64,000 nucleotides of DNA from Oidiodendron maius Zn (Eukaryota; Ascomycota; Leotiomycetes; Myxotrichaceae). The notes under the pieces are model-generated. The model was not told the DNA's origin. It did no database searches and was given only the letters and a program-made list of their open reading frames with translations. The DNA lies in the NCBI GenBank assembly GCA_000827325.1, contig KN832881.1, positions 766,616 through 830,615 on the forward strand. Reading direction: 5' to 3'. Of this stretch, positions 34,091-46,076 are shown piece after piece. Numbering within the stretch: the stretch's first letter is position 1; the number at the start of each line of letters is the position of its first letter. The position numbers and the translations under genes were made by a program.

Positions 34091-36018
34091 TCAGCGCGCC
34101 GACGTATAGTACCTGTCCTTATAAGCTCGTCCCTCAGCGTCTCTGTCTCGATCTCTGTCCCTGTCTCTGTCTTTGTCCCTATCCCTATCCCTATCCCTAT
34201 CCCTATCCCTATCCCTATCCCTATCCCTATCCCTGTCCCTATCTCTGTCCCTATCTCTGTCTCTATCCTTCTCCCTGTCTCTATCCCTATCCCTCTCCCT
34301 ATCCCTCTCGCGATCCTTCCTCGACAGACCATCCTCATGGCTCGAATGCCTATTCCTCGCCGGCCTGCCCTCCTTCTCCCTCTCGCGCTCGCGATCCCTC
34401 TCCCTCTCCCTCCTCTTATAATCCGAACTCCCACTATCCCTCTCGTCCCGACTATGTCGCCTCCCCGACCCCGCCTCCCGATCCTCCTCTGAGCTTCGGC
34501 CGCTCTGGTGGTGGAAAGCGCTCTGCACGCCGCTCAGATCCTTCCACCCTACCTTCCCACCGCGGCCGCTCCCGTTCCCGTTCCCGTTCCCGTTCCCGTT
34601 CCCATTCCCAGGCGTGCGGTCCTTGCGCCCTATGAGGAACGGGGCGGAGAGTTTCCCGCTCATATCCATCGGGATGGAATAGTTGCCCATCCTCTTGGCC
34701 TCCTCATCTCGCTCTTCTCTAGAGCGAGAGAGTCGAGGGTCAGGGGAGCCGGGCCCAGGGGGAGAGGTGATGGGTGGTGAATTGTAGGAGAATCTGATGG
34801 GCGGGGCGTCTCCTGGACGAGGGCGTGACGATTTAGAGCTGCCTGGTGCACGATTTCCTGATCGTGGGCTGGGAGGGTCGTCTCGCTCTGATGACGCATC
34901 AGAGGAATAGCTGCCGCGACGATTTTGGCGGGGATGGCTGTGCCGACGCACATGATCGTTCACCGGCGGTCCGAGGGTGGGCGAGTCGTCATTTTGAGGA
35001 GATGAGAGGGGAGACGTCGCGTCTGGGAAGGAAGAGCGGCGCCGGGAGCGCCCCGCTCGTGGAGATTCCACTTCTTCTGGGGCCAGGAACTGGCGTTGTC
35101 GATGACCGGGGGAGCTGGATAGGCCGGGTCGCGTGGGCCGGCTCGTCCCACTTACATGCTGATATGGGATGGGTCTTAATCCAGACTTAGAACTAGGGCC
35201 GGGACCAAAGTAGTCTCTAGACTCCTGATGTTCTCTGGTAGGGTATGCTGGCCGAACGTGCGTATAGCCAGTTTTGACTCTGGGCCGCGGAGATATATTG
35301 TGATGCAAACGCTCGTCCTCTTCGGCTGGAGTCGCCTGCTGTCGGAGCTTCTCAGCACAGTCGTTGTGCCATGCCTCGATTTCGGCATCTGGTGTCAAGG
35401 GAAATGCTTCTGTTGGAAGATCTTTAGGAAACCCTTCTCCGGTATCAGGGTTCTTGATATCGAAGTTGTTAACCGCGTATTGTATGAACGGTACATGCTC
35501 CTCGGGCCCCAAGAGGATCTCTATTGACTGCCAGTGTACAAATCCTTTCGTGGTAAGTGCAGGTATGGATGGGGGTTTAAAGTCATTGGCAGTAGGTTGG
35601 AGCGTGTGCTGACAGCCTATGGATGCATAGATCCAAGATATCGAGGAATGTGGAACCTCGACGAAGAGAGCTATACATCGCACATCGTCAGCTCTGCTCC
35701 ATGCTATAGGTTATAGGAGGTATAGAAGAGGAGAAGACGCACAGTCATAGTTGCCCCCGACCGCCTTGTAGAAGCTGGCCATCTTGGCCGGGGAGAGGTA
35801 CTTGTCATCTTTATTTCCAATAGACTCGCACTGCAGTATGTGAGCTCGGGGGCACAACCATCTCAATCACTGACCCCTCGGGCCAGCGCGTCATCCAAGG
35901 TCGGGGGCCTTACAATGTAGTTGGCGATCCCCCTCAGCAGCGCGTCGAGCAGCTTCGTAGGCCGCTTCTGCGCGAAGAGGTAACCATAGTACGCTCTTGG
36001 GTCGACTGTCTGCGCCAT
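34091..36018 (-). CDS. DUF7514-type fungal protein with Arg-Asp repeats
   Basis: Exons 36018-35914, 35830-35743 and 35670-34091 give 590 aa. The first 170 residues are the folded part: YYGYLFAQKRPTKLLDALLRG, YLSPAKMASFYKAVGGNYD, then ASIGCQHTLQPTANDFKPP and SIEILLGPEEHVPFIQ. I recognise this as the fungal DUF7514 type, of unknown function. The rest is disordered and Ser/Arg/Pro-rich, with a Gly-Asn repeat near residue 440 and about 60 residues of alternating Arg-Asp/Glu at the end, like splicing-associated RD proteins. Donors are GTAAGG and GTGCGT, acceptors CTGCAG and GTATAG. Function is not known. Confidence 0.85.
34135..34325. repeat. Coding hexanucleotide repeat (CCCTAT)n
   Basis: Nine perfect CCCTAT copies at 34177-34230 lie within a longer imperfect array. 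On the minus strand they read GAT-AGG codons and encode the Arg-Asp run. The unit differs by one base from the telomeric CCCTAA unit. Confidence 0.9.
34571..34610. repeat. Coding hexanucleotide repeat (CCCGTT)n
   Basis: Five perfect copies and one variant encode a Gly-Asn run in the same DUF7514 gene. Confidence 0.9.
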
Positions 36019-36716
36019 ATCTCAAGAGGGGCAGTTCCAGAGGGCGGCGGGCAGCAGCGCTTCAGCGTGCATGCTCTGGGTCATGGCATGCGCGGCCAGG
36101 AGGAAGGGAGTGCATTCAGAGACGTCGAGTCACGGTCGCAGAATGGTTCTTTGTTGCGCAACATCGGTGCGGTGAGTTGGCAAGGGCTAGGTAATTGGGT
36201 TGCAGCTCAGCCAAAACGCTGGCTGAGAAGTCGGGTCGGGTCGCACGAGCTTTAAATAGGCGGTGGCCGCCGAAGGAGCAACTTCGCCTGGCACTCTAAG
36301 CCTCGAAAGGAGCTCTGCTTTCTCACCGCTATAGATGAACCAAGCTTTCTATCCACAGGCCAAGTCATGATCTTGGCTGTCTGGCTTGCGTCTCCCCGTG
36401 GGGAATAAAGCGGGCCCTCCGTCTGGCGTTATGCACCCAGGTTTGCAGTTCGACACAAAGATCTATCTCACCGAAAGCTTCGGAAGACTGAAGGAGTACG
36501 AGAATTAATTATTCATTGATCGTGACTATAGGGTATCGTGTTTTTAGCTACTATTGTGTTTTAGAACAAAACTCATGTCCTGCGCCTCTTCCCGGATAAA
36601 GTACGTATGCGCCAAGCATTCCCATAGACAATAACCATATCCTAAACGCCTCGCCAAAGTACCGGTACGTCAGAATATTAACGTATGCACAAGTATGTAG
36701 AGTCATCTGATAATAT
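36019..36716. other. Gap between the DUF7514 gene and the arrestin gene
   Basis: It contains the DUF7514 promoter and the arrestin-gene 3' flank. No gene or motif is supported. Confidence 0.4.
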
Positions 36717-38343
36717 TTAACACATTCCGGGCGCCACAGTTCGAGTGGTCCCGAAATCCTCATAATTCGGAGGCTGCTCTGACGCGTGTTGAGCAGCGGC
36801 AGAGGGTGTGGGTCGTAGCACACTGCCAACGTGCCTGGAGTTAGGTGACTCTATCACCCTCGGAATGAAGAACTCGTTTGCACTGAGTAGCTCAGCGGCT
36901 GCCTCAGCTGCTGTCAACCGGGCCCGACCTTCTGGATTTCCGGCAACTGCAATTTGCACAGGCAGATGCAGAGACACTGTTGACGCAGGGACGCCAGTTG
37001 CCGGGGTGTGAATCGAGAGCGAGAGGTCGATAGTGTAGACTCGCGAGATGGTGCAAGAGTTGAAGGAAGGCAGCCAGGTCTTAGACGAAGGCAGAGTGAT
37101 AGGGACGAATACCTTCGCTGTATAGTAGAGTATATCCTCGTCTTCTTCAAGGACGATAACACTGCAAGACCCATCCGATGAAGTGGATGAGTTCGATTCC
37201 CGTCTCTGATTCGCACCATTTGGCTCATGCTTTGTCCACGTAACTGATTCCACGCATCGGGAAGACAGAGGCACTGTCGTACTATATACCCCGCGAGCCC
37301 CTTCGAACATATTGCGCTGGTTCGAGAAGCTGGGGTGGACTTGTGCAGGGACTGTCGAGAAAAATGTAGAGGCCTTTATTTTTGACGTGACACCACCCAG
37401 TCTCGGAGGCTCACACGATGTTGAATTTGGGTAGAAGCGGAGGTTGAGCGTAGCCATGGTCACTACGGAATTGGAGGGAGGTGAGGAATGTGGTGGGAGC
37501 ATAAGAGCCTTGGTTTGGGCTGCAGAGACCGTGATGCGTCCTAGGCTGCCGCAGAAGACACCCTTCCTGAGTGTCTTCGACTTCGATAGGGTATATTCGC
37601 TGTCATCATCCAAAAAGCTCAAGGGCGGTGCCTCTTGAACAGCGGGAATCACGCGAATCTTCTTTACACCTTCCACGAGGACGGTCTCATCATCACGGAG
37701 GTCTCCCGTTCTGATGACCTCGGCCTTGATCAGGTAAGAAATCTTGCTCATATCTGGAGCAAGGTCATCGTGCAGTGCAACTTCCTTATCATTCATGGTA
37801 GGTGGGAGCTGCAGATGGGCCTGCTCGATATGGTCGGACTCGACCTTATGCCCGCATGAGCGAGGGAGAAGCTGCTCTGGAATATTGAACTGGCGAGAGT
37901 GTCAGGTTTTCATAATTCATAGCCGGATTTCAACTACGCCTGAAATGCTTGGGCTAATATCCTCGACTTACGTTGAAGGGAAATTTGTAGGTGATGCCCG
38001 CCTCGGCCACCCGTGGACATGGGTAATCAGAATCTCTCAGGGGCATGACCAGCTTCAAGAAGCAGTGACGAGCAACAGTCCTGGATCTAGTCCCGGCAGC
38101 TGAGAAGTTCTCGACGAAGGTCTTGGACCGGCCTTCCAGCGTGATCCTGACCTCATCGAAGCGTACGTTTTGGGGGGCGGTGATGTTGACGACGCCATTG
38201 ACCGCATCGAAGGTGGTGTAGGTCTTCTGAGGTGTATGCCCATCGATCAGGACCTCGATGCCTGGGTGAGAGCCCTGAGCGATCTTCATCATGTAGCCGG
38301 CGATAGAGCCGCCGGTGGACTGAATAGAGCCCGTGGGAGACAT
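36717..38343 (-). CDS. Arrestin-domain protein
   Basis: Exons 38343-37972 and 37889-36717 give 514 aa. The 82-nt intron (GTAAGT...GCCAG) joins ITYKFPFN to FNIPEQLLPRSC, a block typical of fungal arrestin-like proteins. The N-terminal half shows the arrestin pattern (GIEVLIDGHTPQKTYTTFD, VRFDEVRITLEGRSKT) and KISYLIKAEVIRTG. The C-terminal half has the second sandwich (TISRVYTIDLSLSIHTP, VSLHLPVQIAVAG) and ends with a short PPNYEDFG motif that could bind the WW domains of an Rsp5-type ubiquitin ligase. Such proteins link membrane transporters to ubiquitin ligases. The cargo is unknown. Confidence 0.85.
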
Positions 38344-40012
38344 GTCGCCTTCGGAGTGCTATGAGGGAGGGGGACGAGGAGCGGAAGGAGCAGAGAAGGG
38401 GGGACGAGGCTGAAGGGCTATATATCGCTGAATAGAAGGTACAACACGAACAGCTCGTTTGAATAGTCGGCGCTTGAATATAACCTGCACTCTTCGAAGG
38501 TGGGATGGAGTGGTTTGTATGGCGATGGTCTCGAGAGGGAAGCAGACACGGTTTTACCTTGCGTACTTATATGGGACGAGATTGAGACGGGACGAACGAT
38601 CAGAAGGATTTATAAGATATCTCGAGCGGATGAGGCGATCAAGTCTCCCTGGAAGGCCACAGATGCTCTCTCTCTCTCCCCCCCCTTCTCTCTTATTCCC
38701 TGACTCACCTGGGGCCCGTGGGGAAAGCGCGCCCTTGCGCTGAAGGGATCGGGTTCCTGGGGTTGTTGCTGGTGGAGAGTTGGCGGGCGGCTGCTGCAAC
38801 GGTCTCTGGAAGTCGGCATGTGTACAGTTGCATCGACCAGGGGCATAGACGGGGAGAGCCACCACGCCCTTCACGCAACTCCACTACGACAACCTCTCTC
38901 TTTTCTCCATTCTTACGCTCGACACTCATCGACACCATACTTAGTAGTCTCTCTCTCCGAGAAAGAGCCCAGCATGACGCGGCTGACAATGGGCTCTAGA
39001 TCTCGCTCTATAGCTCTCACGCCTCTCCTTACTCAGACTATAGTAGAGTATAGATTGTCCCAGGCTGGACTAGACCCGATGCCCTTCATGGCGAAAATAC
39101 TCTAGACTATCGTATCTGAGCAAAATTCAAAAGCAAGAATGTCAGCCCTTACCTACTGACCTTGCAAGGCGGGTCACTCGCTCCTGGCCGGATAGCCACA
39201 TGCCCACCGCCCGCGTCTCTCGTCAACCATCAAGATTTGCTATGAATAAGAGCTCGCGACACCTTACCATTAGCAGGTCCCACTGCTGATCACTGCTGCT
39301 AAGAAAACATCTCCGCAACCGGAAGAGTCCATTGGTCACTAGCCACCTCGAGGGCAGTTTATGGGGTGACTGGTGGAATACAGTAAAGTACCACGTACTG
39401 TGAAGTAATAATGCCCAGCGCGGAGCAAAATCCCCATCCACCTATGACTCGAACATGGCTTGGCAGGATCGACTGAACCACAATATTTTGGCTTGTCTTA
39501 GGCCTTCTCCCGCCTAATGCGGCGACTTGGCTATCCCGCGTGGTGGCTCCACGGAGTACGCCCTTGGACTTGACAACGAACGCCGTGCCGACGGCGTTCG
39601 AGCTTTCGCCTACAAATATTCACCATATTTCCGTCAGCTCATCTCATCTCGTCATCGCCACGCCTTTCTACCCACCAGCTCCACTGGTGGGTGACCACGG
39701 TGCATTTGTAAGAAATTGCGACGGCTCGGCTGGTTGCCTCCCGAAGTCGGGCAGCCGTCCCGAGATGTTTGCAATCGACCCGGTCCAACCACCCGCAGGG
39801 CTACAGGTATGAGGAGAGGGTCAGTAGCGCAGAGACTCTACTAATGGCGTATGGCATGTTTGTTGGATGATCGAATTGTTGCGCAGATGAGAAAGGTCCT
39901 GACTAATCTGACGTCGCATATTACTGTATTATACTGTATGTGCTGGTCCACGTCTATATACAAAACCAACTACGAAGTATACGAGGCCGATGCGGCTAAC
40001 GCGCAAATAGTA
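38344..40012. other. 1.7-kb gap with two hairpins
   Basis: It holds the arrestin promoter (including a C8 run within CT-rich sequence near 38670) and the Scm3 3' flank. A 10-bp stem with GCCG loop lies at 39577-39600 (CGAACGCCGT/ACGGCGTTCG). A second 9-bp stem lies at 39670-39692 (ACCCACCAG/CTGGTGGGT). No gene is supported. Confidence 0.4.
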
Positions 40013-43000
40013 CTATGCCTGCTGCGGACAGGAAAAACAAAACGGCCGACCGCACACAAACCCCTCCTGCCCACACCGGCGCAGGGTGCCCCCAGGCGTC
40101 CAGACCGCGCCCTCCTCCTCCTTGACCATCGCTCTCGGCACCGGTCGCAGACCGAAGCGAGCACCCGACCCGGCTGCCTCTCGGCCTATTCGATTCCGAG
40201 TCTTACGAGCAGTGGGCGACGAGTCCATCGCCGATGTCGGTAGGATCACTCCAAGGTCGTCTTCCTGATCGTCGTCTCCGATTAAGTCCATCAGAGGGGT
40301 GTTGGTGCCCGATGACGGCTTGTGGCTCCGCGTAGGTGTCACAGGGGGATGAAAATCGCTCTGATATGGTGCCTTTTGCTTGCGCGCTCTATTTGTTGCC
40401 GCTTGTCCTTTGACCTTGAGCCTTGACGTAGGTATCGCCTCCTCTTCCATTTTCACATCACACTGCGCAGGCAAGTTTTGTATTCCCCTTGCTGAGGTGA
40501 TGGTTGGAATGTTGTCTGAGCCAAGCTCATCAATCTCATCGCTCCAATCAAGCATGCCCACATTTCTCTTCCGTGAGGATGCTCTGGACCCGCTGGGTAT
40601 ATCAGCATCTTCCTGCTTTACACGCATCCGTGATCCCATACTAGGGAGATCGCCGGATCTTGACCGTGACGATATGAACATGAGATCGCCATCACAAGGA
40701 AGACTCAGCTCGTCACATTCTTCCGCAGCCACAGTGCCTTTGACGGACAATTTTCTAGGCTTCGGTTTGAACAACGGTGTAACATGAGGTTTCTTTAGAC
40801 CAGAGGAGAAAATAGTCTTGGCATGAGCCTTCGCCGATGGCATGGACATCATGGCTCGTCGGGGCTGGGCCGGCTCTGCCTTGGTCACTTGTAGTGCTTC
40901 ATTTTGGAGTAGACGCAGATCCACTTCCTCATCCGAGAACTGATATGATGGATCGACCCTGTTTTGAGGTAGGGGATCGCTTACATGCTTCCTTATTGTA
41001 CCACGAGTGTTTTTGTTCGTAACGGTGGAGGCAGGCTTACTTGTAGTCCTTAGGGAAGAACTCGATGTTATGGGCATGCTGGTATGCTGTGAGGGTCGTT
41101 GCCGGGAGGTTATTGCTTGTCGTGTTGATGATGCGGATATGTTCGAGTAGTCTTTTTCGTGGGTTTTGAGATGTGTAATCATGGTGGTAGGATGGGTGCT
41201 GATGATTTTCTCGCATCCAAGATGTGTGCATGAAGCTTTCTTTAAGTTCCCATTGTGGGTAAGTGAATGAGATACTGCTAACTCTCTGGATGCAAACATT
41301 TCGTCACAACCAGATGAATCTCTGAGAGGGCATGGAAGCTGTGTTGGCTTCGACAAAGAATGGCTCTCTGTCAAGAAAGGGTTGCTCTCTAAGATCTGGA
41401 CATCTGAATCATAGAGCTTCTCTGCAGAGTTTTCGGTCGATTGTGTCGCTTTGGCTACACTGGAAGCTGGGTTAACTCGAAGTGATAATGCAGAAGCCGA
41501 TCCAGCTTGGTCGTAGTACACCGGACGCGTATTGATTGTTAGATCATGGGCAGAGCTTGAAGAGAGCATATGGATACTTGGCTGAGCTGGGCCACCACCT
41601 CCTCGTGGCGACAAGAAGCCTGATTCTTGAGGTTGAGGTACTGGAGTTCGAGGGCGAATAGTGGTTGATAGCTGCGAATGAGTGGATTTTGGTTCCCGAT
41701 CAAGTAATTCCGCATCCACTCGACCTCGAAGGCGAGATAAAGCCGTGGCATACGGATGAACCTCCTTGACATGTCTGACTAGATCTTCCTGCATGAAATA
41801 TCCTCGTTCGCCTTTGCGTTCGCAGTTGAACTCTGCACAAGGGAAAGGGGTATTATGGTGAATATGCAGGAGATGCAAGCACAAAGGCGACAACTCCTCA
41901 TCATCATGGCAATTAAGACGATATAACGTGGATTGAGATGCCCTGCAATCAGCATGTGGGCATGGTACTTTTTGTGATCCACGGTGGAATTCCGGGCTTT
42001 GAAGAGACAGTTCGTCTTCACTATCTGCAATTGTGTTGTCGGAATGTATCGCATGCTTTGCCGAACCATTTGGCTCTTGGTTAGAGCCAGTTTGCTTGTT
42101 AAACGGAGTTGGATCTTGTATAATATGCATTTCGGGGATTTTAGACGATGGATTAAAACGCTGGAAGCCAAAAGACGCATCTGACTTGATGGCCTTGACA
42201 TCTTTGAGCAGCCCAGCATGCAAATCTGGGTCGACAGATTCAATAGTAGCAACAGCATCAGTCCAACTGAGAATGGTCGAGTCCCGATGAGCCGGCTTCC
42301 TGGCTCTGATTGGTCGACTGTTCGTCGTTGGTGGAGGTGGCCGTCTCGTAGAACTAGCAATGTCCAATCTTGAGTTTACGAGTCGGTCTCGGTCTCGTTG
42401 ATTCGCCATCCATGGGGTATCGGCAGATACTTCAGATGTGGATATCTCCGAATCATCCCCATGTCCGGGATATAGATAACTGAATTTTTTCTCATATCGC
42501 GTCTTCCAGGACTTCCAGTCGTGCCGAGGATGCTACTCGGGTGTCAGATACATTCTATAGTACGATATTCTTCCACTCACCATGTCTTCTAACCGCTTCC
42601 AGGATATATTATTAGATAAGTCAAGCCCAACTTTTCGCGCATTTGCTACAAAGTCTTGCAGCAATTCATCTTCTTCCGCTCGAAATCTTGAACGCTGAGG
42701 CGCCCATATAGAGGGCGAATTGTCTGGAGACTTAGGCCGTTGACTTTCGGGCTGGAGAACTGCCGAGTTGGTCTTAGGGTATGTCGCTACTGTTGTCGTT
42801 AAAATAGGAGGTGCCCGCCACATTGGCTCCACATTATCATCCTCGAGCACTGCTTGCTGTGAAACATATTTCACAATTTCAGGGCCGAGCTGAGGGCCGA
42901 ATTGTGACAAGATATCAGATCGTGACGGCAGCATGCTTCTCATCATATCCGAATTCAAAACTGTATTTTGCCGCTGCTCTTTCCTATGCCCCGCCAATAC

Positions 43001-43594
43001 ACCGTTGAAAGTTTTCTGCTGCTGCGATGGCCACCTCTCCATGAACTGCCGTGCTTGAGCAAACCCACGTAAAATTAAGTCGTCTTCAATCATTTCCTCG
43101 TCGCTAAGTGCGCCATCATTATCATAGTCTTCTTCATCGTCCCCTTCTTCATCTTCATCTTCATCTTCATCTTCATCATCTTCTTCATCAAGGTAGTCGT
43201 CCTCCATAGAACCCGATACAAGCTCCGAGTCCGCGACCAACGCTCTTGGGAATCTTTGGGCACGAGATGGATCCCCCGCATCCCTTTCATTCCGCATCTG
43301 TAGCAGATGGCCATTGTCAACTAAGATCTCGCCTGTGTATAGGTCGATTTCGTCTCCGACCCCTTCAAAGTCCTTGCCGTACTTCTCAAATATGGACTCG
43401 AAAGTAGACTTTAATTTTAAATCAAGGCGCGCCCGTTTCTGCTCAAGTTCCTGGTCCGGGCCATAGGCAGATTCGCTCTCTTCTTCGTGGACTTCGTCAG
43501 GTGCGTCGTAGAACTCATGCCCGCTGTTGAAACTCTGCGAGACTTGAGCATCGAGTGGGCCATATAAACGCCGACGTTTTGAAGGTCGCTCCAT
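40013..43594 (-). CDS. scm3: CENP-A chaperone Scm3 with Myb-like and zinc-finger regions
   Basis: Exons 43594-42581 and 42532-40013 encode 1177 aa. The 48-nt intron (GTGAGT...GAGTAG) lies inside a tryptophan-rich Myb/SANT-like segment, joining SWKRLEDM to HPRHDWKSWKTRYEKKF. The Scm3 domain sits near residues 55-105 (FESIFEKYGKDFEGVGDEID, then LYTGEILVDNGHL). It loads the centromeric histone H3 variant. An acidic run from a GATGAA repeat follows (about 135-160), then the Myb-like segment (about 300-355). C2H2-like fingers lie near 525-595 and 730-790 (CPLRDSSGCDEMFASRELAVSHSLTH, in two halves). The C-terminal Cys cluster has spacing C-x6-C-x4-C-x2-C. The first ATG in frame is MERPSKRRRLYGP. 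Confidence 0.9.
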
Positions 43595-44017
43595 ATTGGC
43601 CACCCACAGTTATTTCAGAACATTAGAACATGTGCGGCTTAGTATTTTGAGCATATTGTGACAAGAAAATTTCCCCTGTCTTGCTGGAAACAAGTCAGGT
43701 AGAGGTCATTAAGTGGTTTGCGTTGTCGGCGCGCGTCAAAAGGCGGATATCGCGTTCGGCTGGGTCGTGGAGTTGCATAAACCTTAGCCTCGTCTCGTGC
43801 ACAACATTGTGCAATGTGATTAACTTCGCAAGGCTACACCTCTAATTACTGTATGTACCAGTACATCATCGCTTCACTGCACCTCTACACAAGGCACCCT
43901 CTGGCTCACTTCGTGCGATCGCCACTCATATCGACAACTGGCTATTACTATGCACCTAAATTCACCACAGAATAATGCGATGTTCTAGAAAGCACGAACT
44001 CGAAGACGTAGTTCGCA
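43595..44017. promoter_or_regulatory. Divergent promoter region scm3/atg6
   Basis: Separates the two diverging starts. No strong motif is seen. A uORF is possible on the atg6 side. Confidence 0.4.
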
Positions 44018-45568
44018 ATGTATTGCCAAAAGTGTCGCACTCCGCTGAAGTTGGACAGCTCTTTGGAGGATCTTAACCCAGCTGCATTTGACCTGCTAGT
44101 TGGTTTGTCTGGTCCGCCCCTTGGCTCAAACAGAATTTGCTAACTCTATGATTCAGGCGCATCATCGCCTCAGCAGCCAAAGAACCTCCCTGCCTCTCGC
44201 CCAGCCTATCCTCAAGAACGAAAACAGCTTTATGACCGTGTCTCCAAAAATGCTTTATCACCAACCTTCAAGAGAATCATTCCCGCGCCACGTCGGGGTG
44301 ATTCTGCTCTATCTGATACCATGAGACACGGCCTGGGCAACCCCGCAATGTCCTTCGTCATGTTAACGGAGTCACAGGTGGTACCACCATCTGTTATAAA
44401 GTCCCCTGAAGATACACTCCCAAAGGCCCAACGGCATGAGGAGATGCAGGAGGAGCTCATTGAGAATGAGGGTAAGGCTATGTCACAGGATATGGAGAGA
44501 GTCACGCGACTATTTGAGATTCTTTCCTCGCGATCCGACATCGATCACCCGGTATGTGTTGAATGTACAGAACTGCTTGTTGATGGATTACAACGGAGGC
44601 TCGAAGCCGCTGCAAAGGAGAGAGATGCATATGTTGGGTTCTTGAAGCGGGTGAATGCTGAGGTCCCAACGGAGGATGAGGTAAAGGAATCCAAAGAACT
44701 CCTAGCCAAAGCACGGATTGACGAAGCGGCCGCCATCGAAGAATTACAGAAGTTGGAAAAAGAGAAATCAGATGTGGATGAAGAGATAGCTCTACTTGAA
44801 GAAGAGGCTCAAGCTCTGGATTTCGAAGAGGAGAAATTCTGGAGCGAGAGAAACGCATTCGCAAGCAAGTTAGCTGAGTTCCAAAATGTACGGGATAGCG
44901 TCAATCTACAGTACGATCATGACTCGCAGCAATTGGAGAAACTTCAGAGAACGAACGTCTACAATGACACGTTCTGCATCAGCCATGATGGTAAATTTGG
45001 GACCATCAACAACCTTCGCCTAGGTAGGCTTTCGAGTGTCCCCGTTGACTGGCCAGAGATCAATGCTGCATGGGGCCACGCGGTGCTTCTTCTGGCTACG
45101 GTTGCAGAAAGGTTGAACTTCAAATTTGACGGCTATGAGCTGCAGCCTATGGGCTCTACATCCCGAATTATCAGATATGAGCAACCTTCTCCATCTGCGA
45201 GCAGAAGTTCTCAGCGAGGCAGCATGAGACCGGTCAAGAAATCTATACTAGAACTCTACTCCTCAGGGGACATGCCACTCGGCTTAACCTTTATGCATCG
45301 CAAGTTCGACATAGCAATGGTAGCATTCCTAGAATGCATGAGACAGCTGGGGGCGTTTGTTGAGGAAGAGACCGCGAGGCAGTCCGAGTCTGGAAAAGGA
45401 TTGTGTCTGCCATATAAGATTGATGGGGATAAAATTGAAGACGTTAGTATCAAGCTGGGTATTGCACAAGATGATGCATGGAGTCTGGCTTGCAAATATA
45501 CCCTCACCTGCTGTAAGTTCTTATTAGCACACGCCTCAAACCTGAGTGCTACAAGACAGAGTGGATGA
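44018..45568 (+). CDS. atg6: Atg6/Vps30 (Beclin 1)
   Basis: Exons 44018-44102 and 44157-45568 encode 498 aa. It is the regulatory subunit of the Vps34 phosphatidylinositol 3-kinase complexes in autophagy and vacuolar sorting. The N-terminus MYCQKCRTPLKLDSSLED is typical, as is LFEILSSRSDIDHPVCVECTE. A coiled coil follows (about 200-290). The evolutionarily conserved domain reads NDTFCISHDGKFGTINNLRL, then DWPEINAAWGHAVLLLATVA, and ends KYTLTCCKFLLAHAS. The 54-nt intron has donor GTTTGT, branch TGCTAAC and acceptor ATTCAG, in phase 1. Without it the first 60 residues are lost. Confidence 0.95.
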
Positions 45569-46076
45569 CATTAGGATATGGAGCATTGTGATATATAGCA
45601 TACCCATCATAGATAGATTTGGCGTTGGGGCTGGGAGGAGGCATTATCTGGAGTTTTAAGGGGCGTGTACGCCACGAGAAGGTTAACTTCAAGGTATATC
45701 AAGTGGTTCAATTAGTGTCACAAACAATGATCTCGAACGTAGGACGTGGCACAAACATTCTGAGAGTTTAATTGCTATACGCGGCTGTCACTCATCGTCT
45801 CATGAAATAAGTGCAATGGGGTATGCAAGCTTTGCCAATTGTCAAATTAACGCCTTTCCCAGCATTGCCTCGCCCTCCATCCCACCAGTAAATATCTCAT
45901 CCGTCTTCCGTGCTTGCTCTCTGAACAAATATGACGAAAGAACTAATTTTCTGGCTCTAAGAAAATCCTACTCTGCTAGCTAGCCAATCCGGCTTTGGAG
46001 ACTGAACCAAGTAGTTAGGCATCCAAGTTCCGTACTTCTGCGATAATAGTACATGCTTGGATACATGTTCGGTGGC
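45569..46076. other. Convergent gap, no gene seen
   Basis: Between the facing 3' ends of atg6 and the CK2 alpha gene. No feature beyond presumed polyadenylation regions. Confidence 0.4.

Noticed and set aside
34177-34230. Interstitial telomere or CRISPR-like array
   Set aside because: The unit is CCCTAT, not CCCTAA, it is coding and in frame on the minus strand, and there are no spacers.
34173-34421. Open frame on the + strand reading a long Ser-Leu repeat
   Set aside because: It is the antisense translation of the Arg-Asp hexamer repeat of the DUF7514 gene.
37185-37205. GTTCGATTCC resembling a tRNA B-box
   Set aside because: It lies inside the arrestin coding exon and has no tRNA fold around it.
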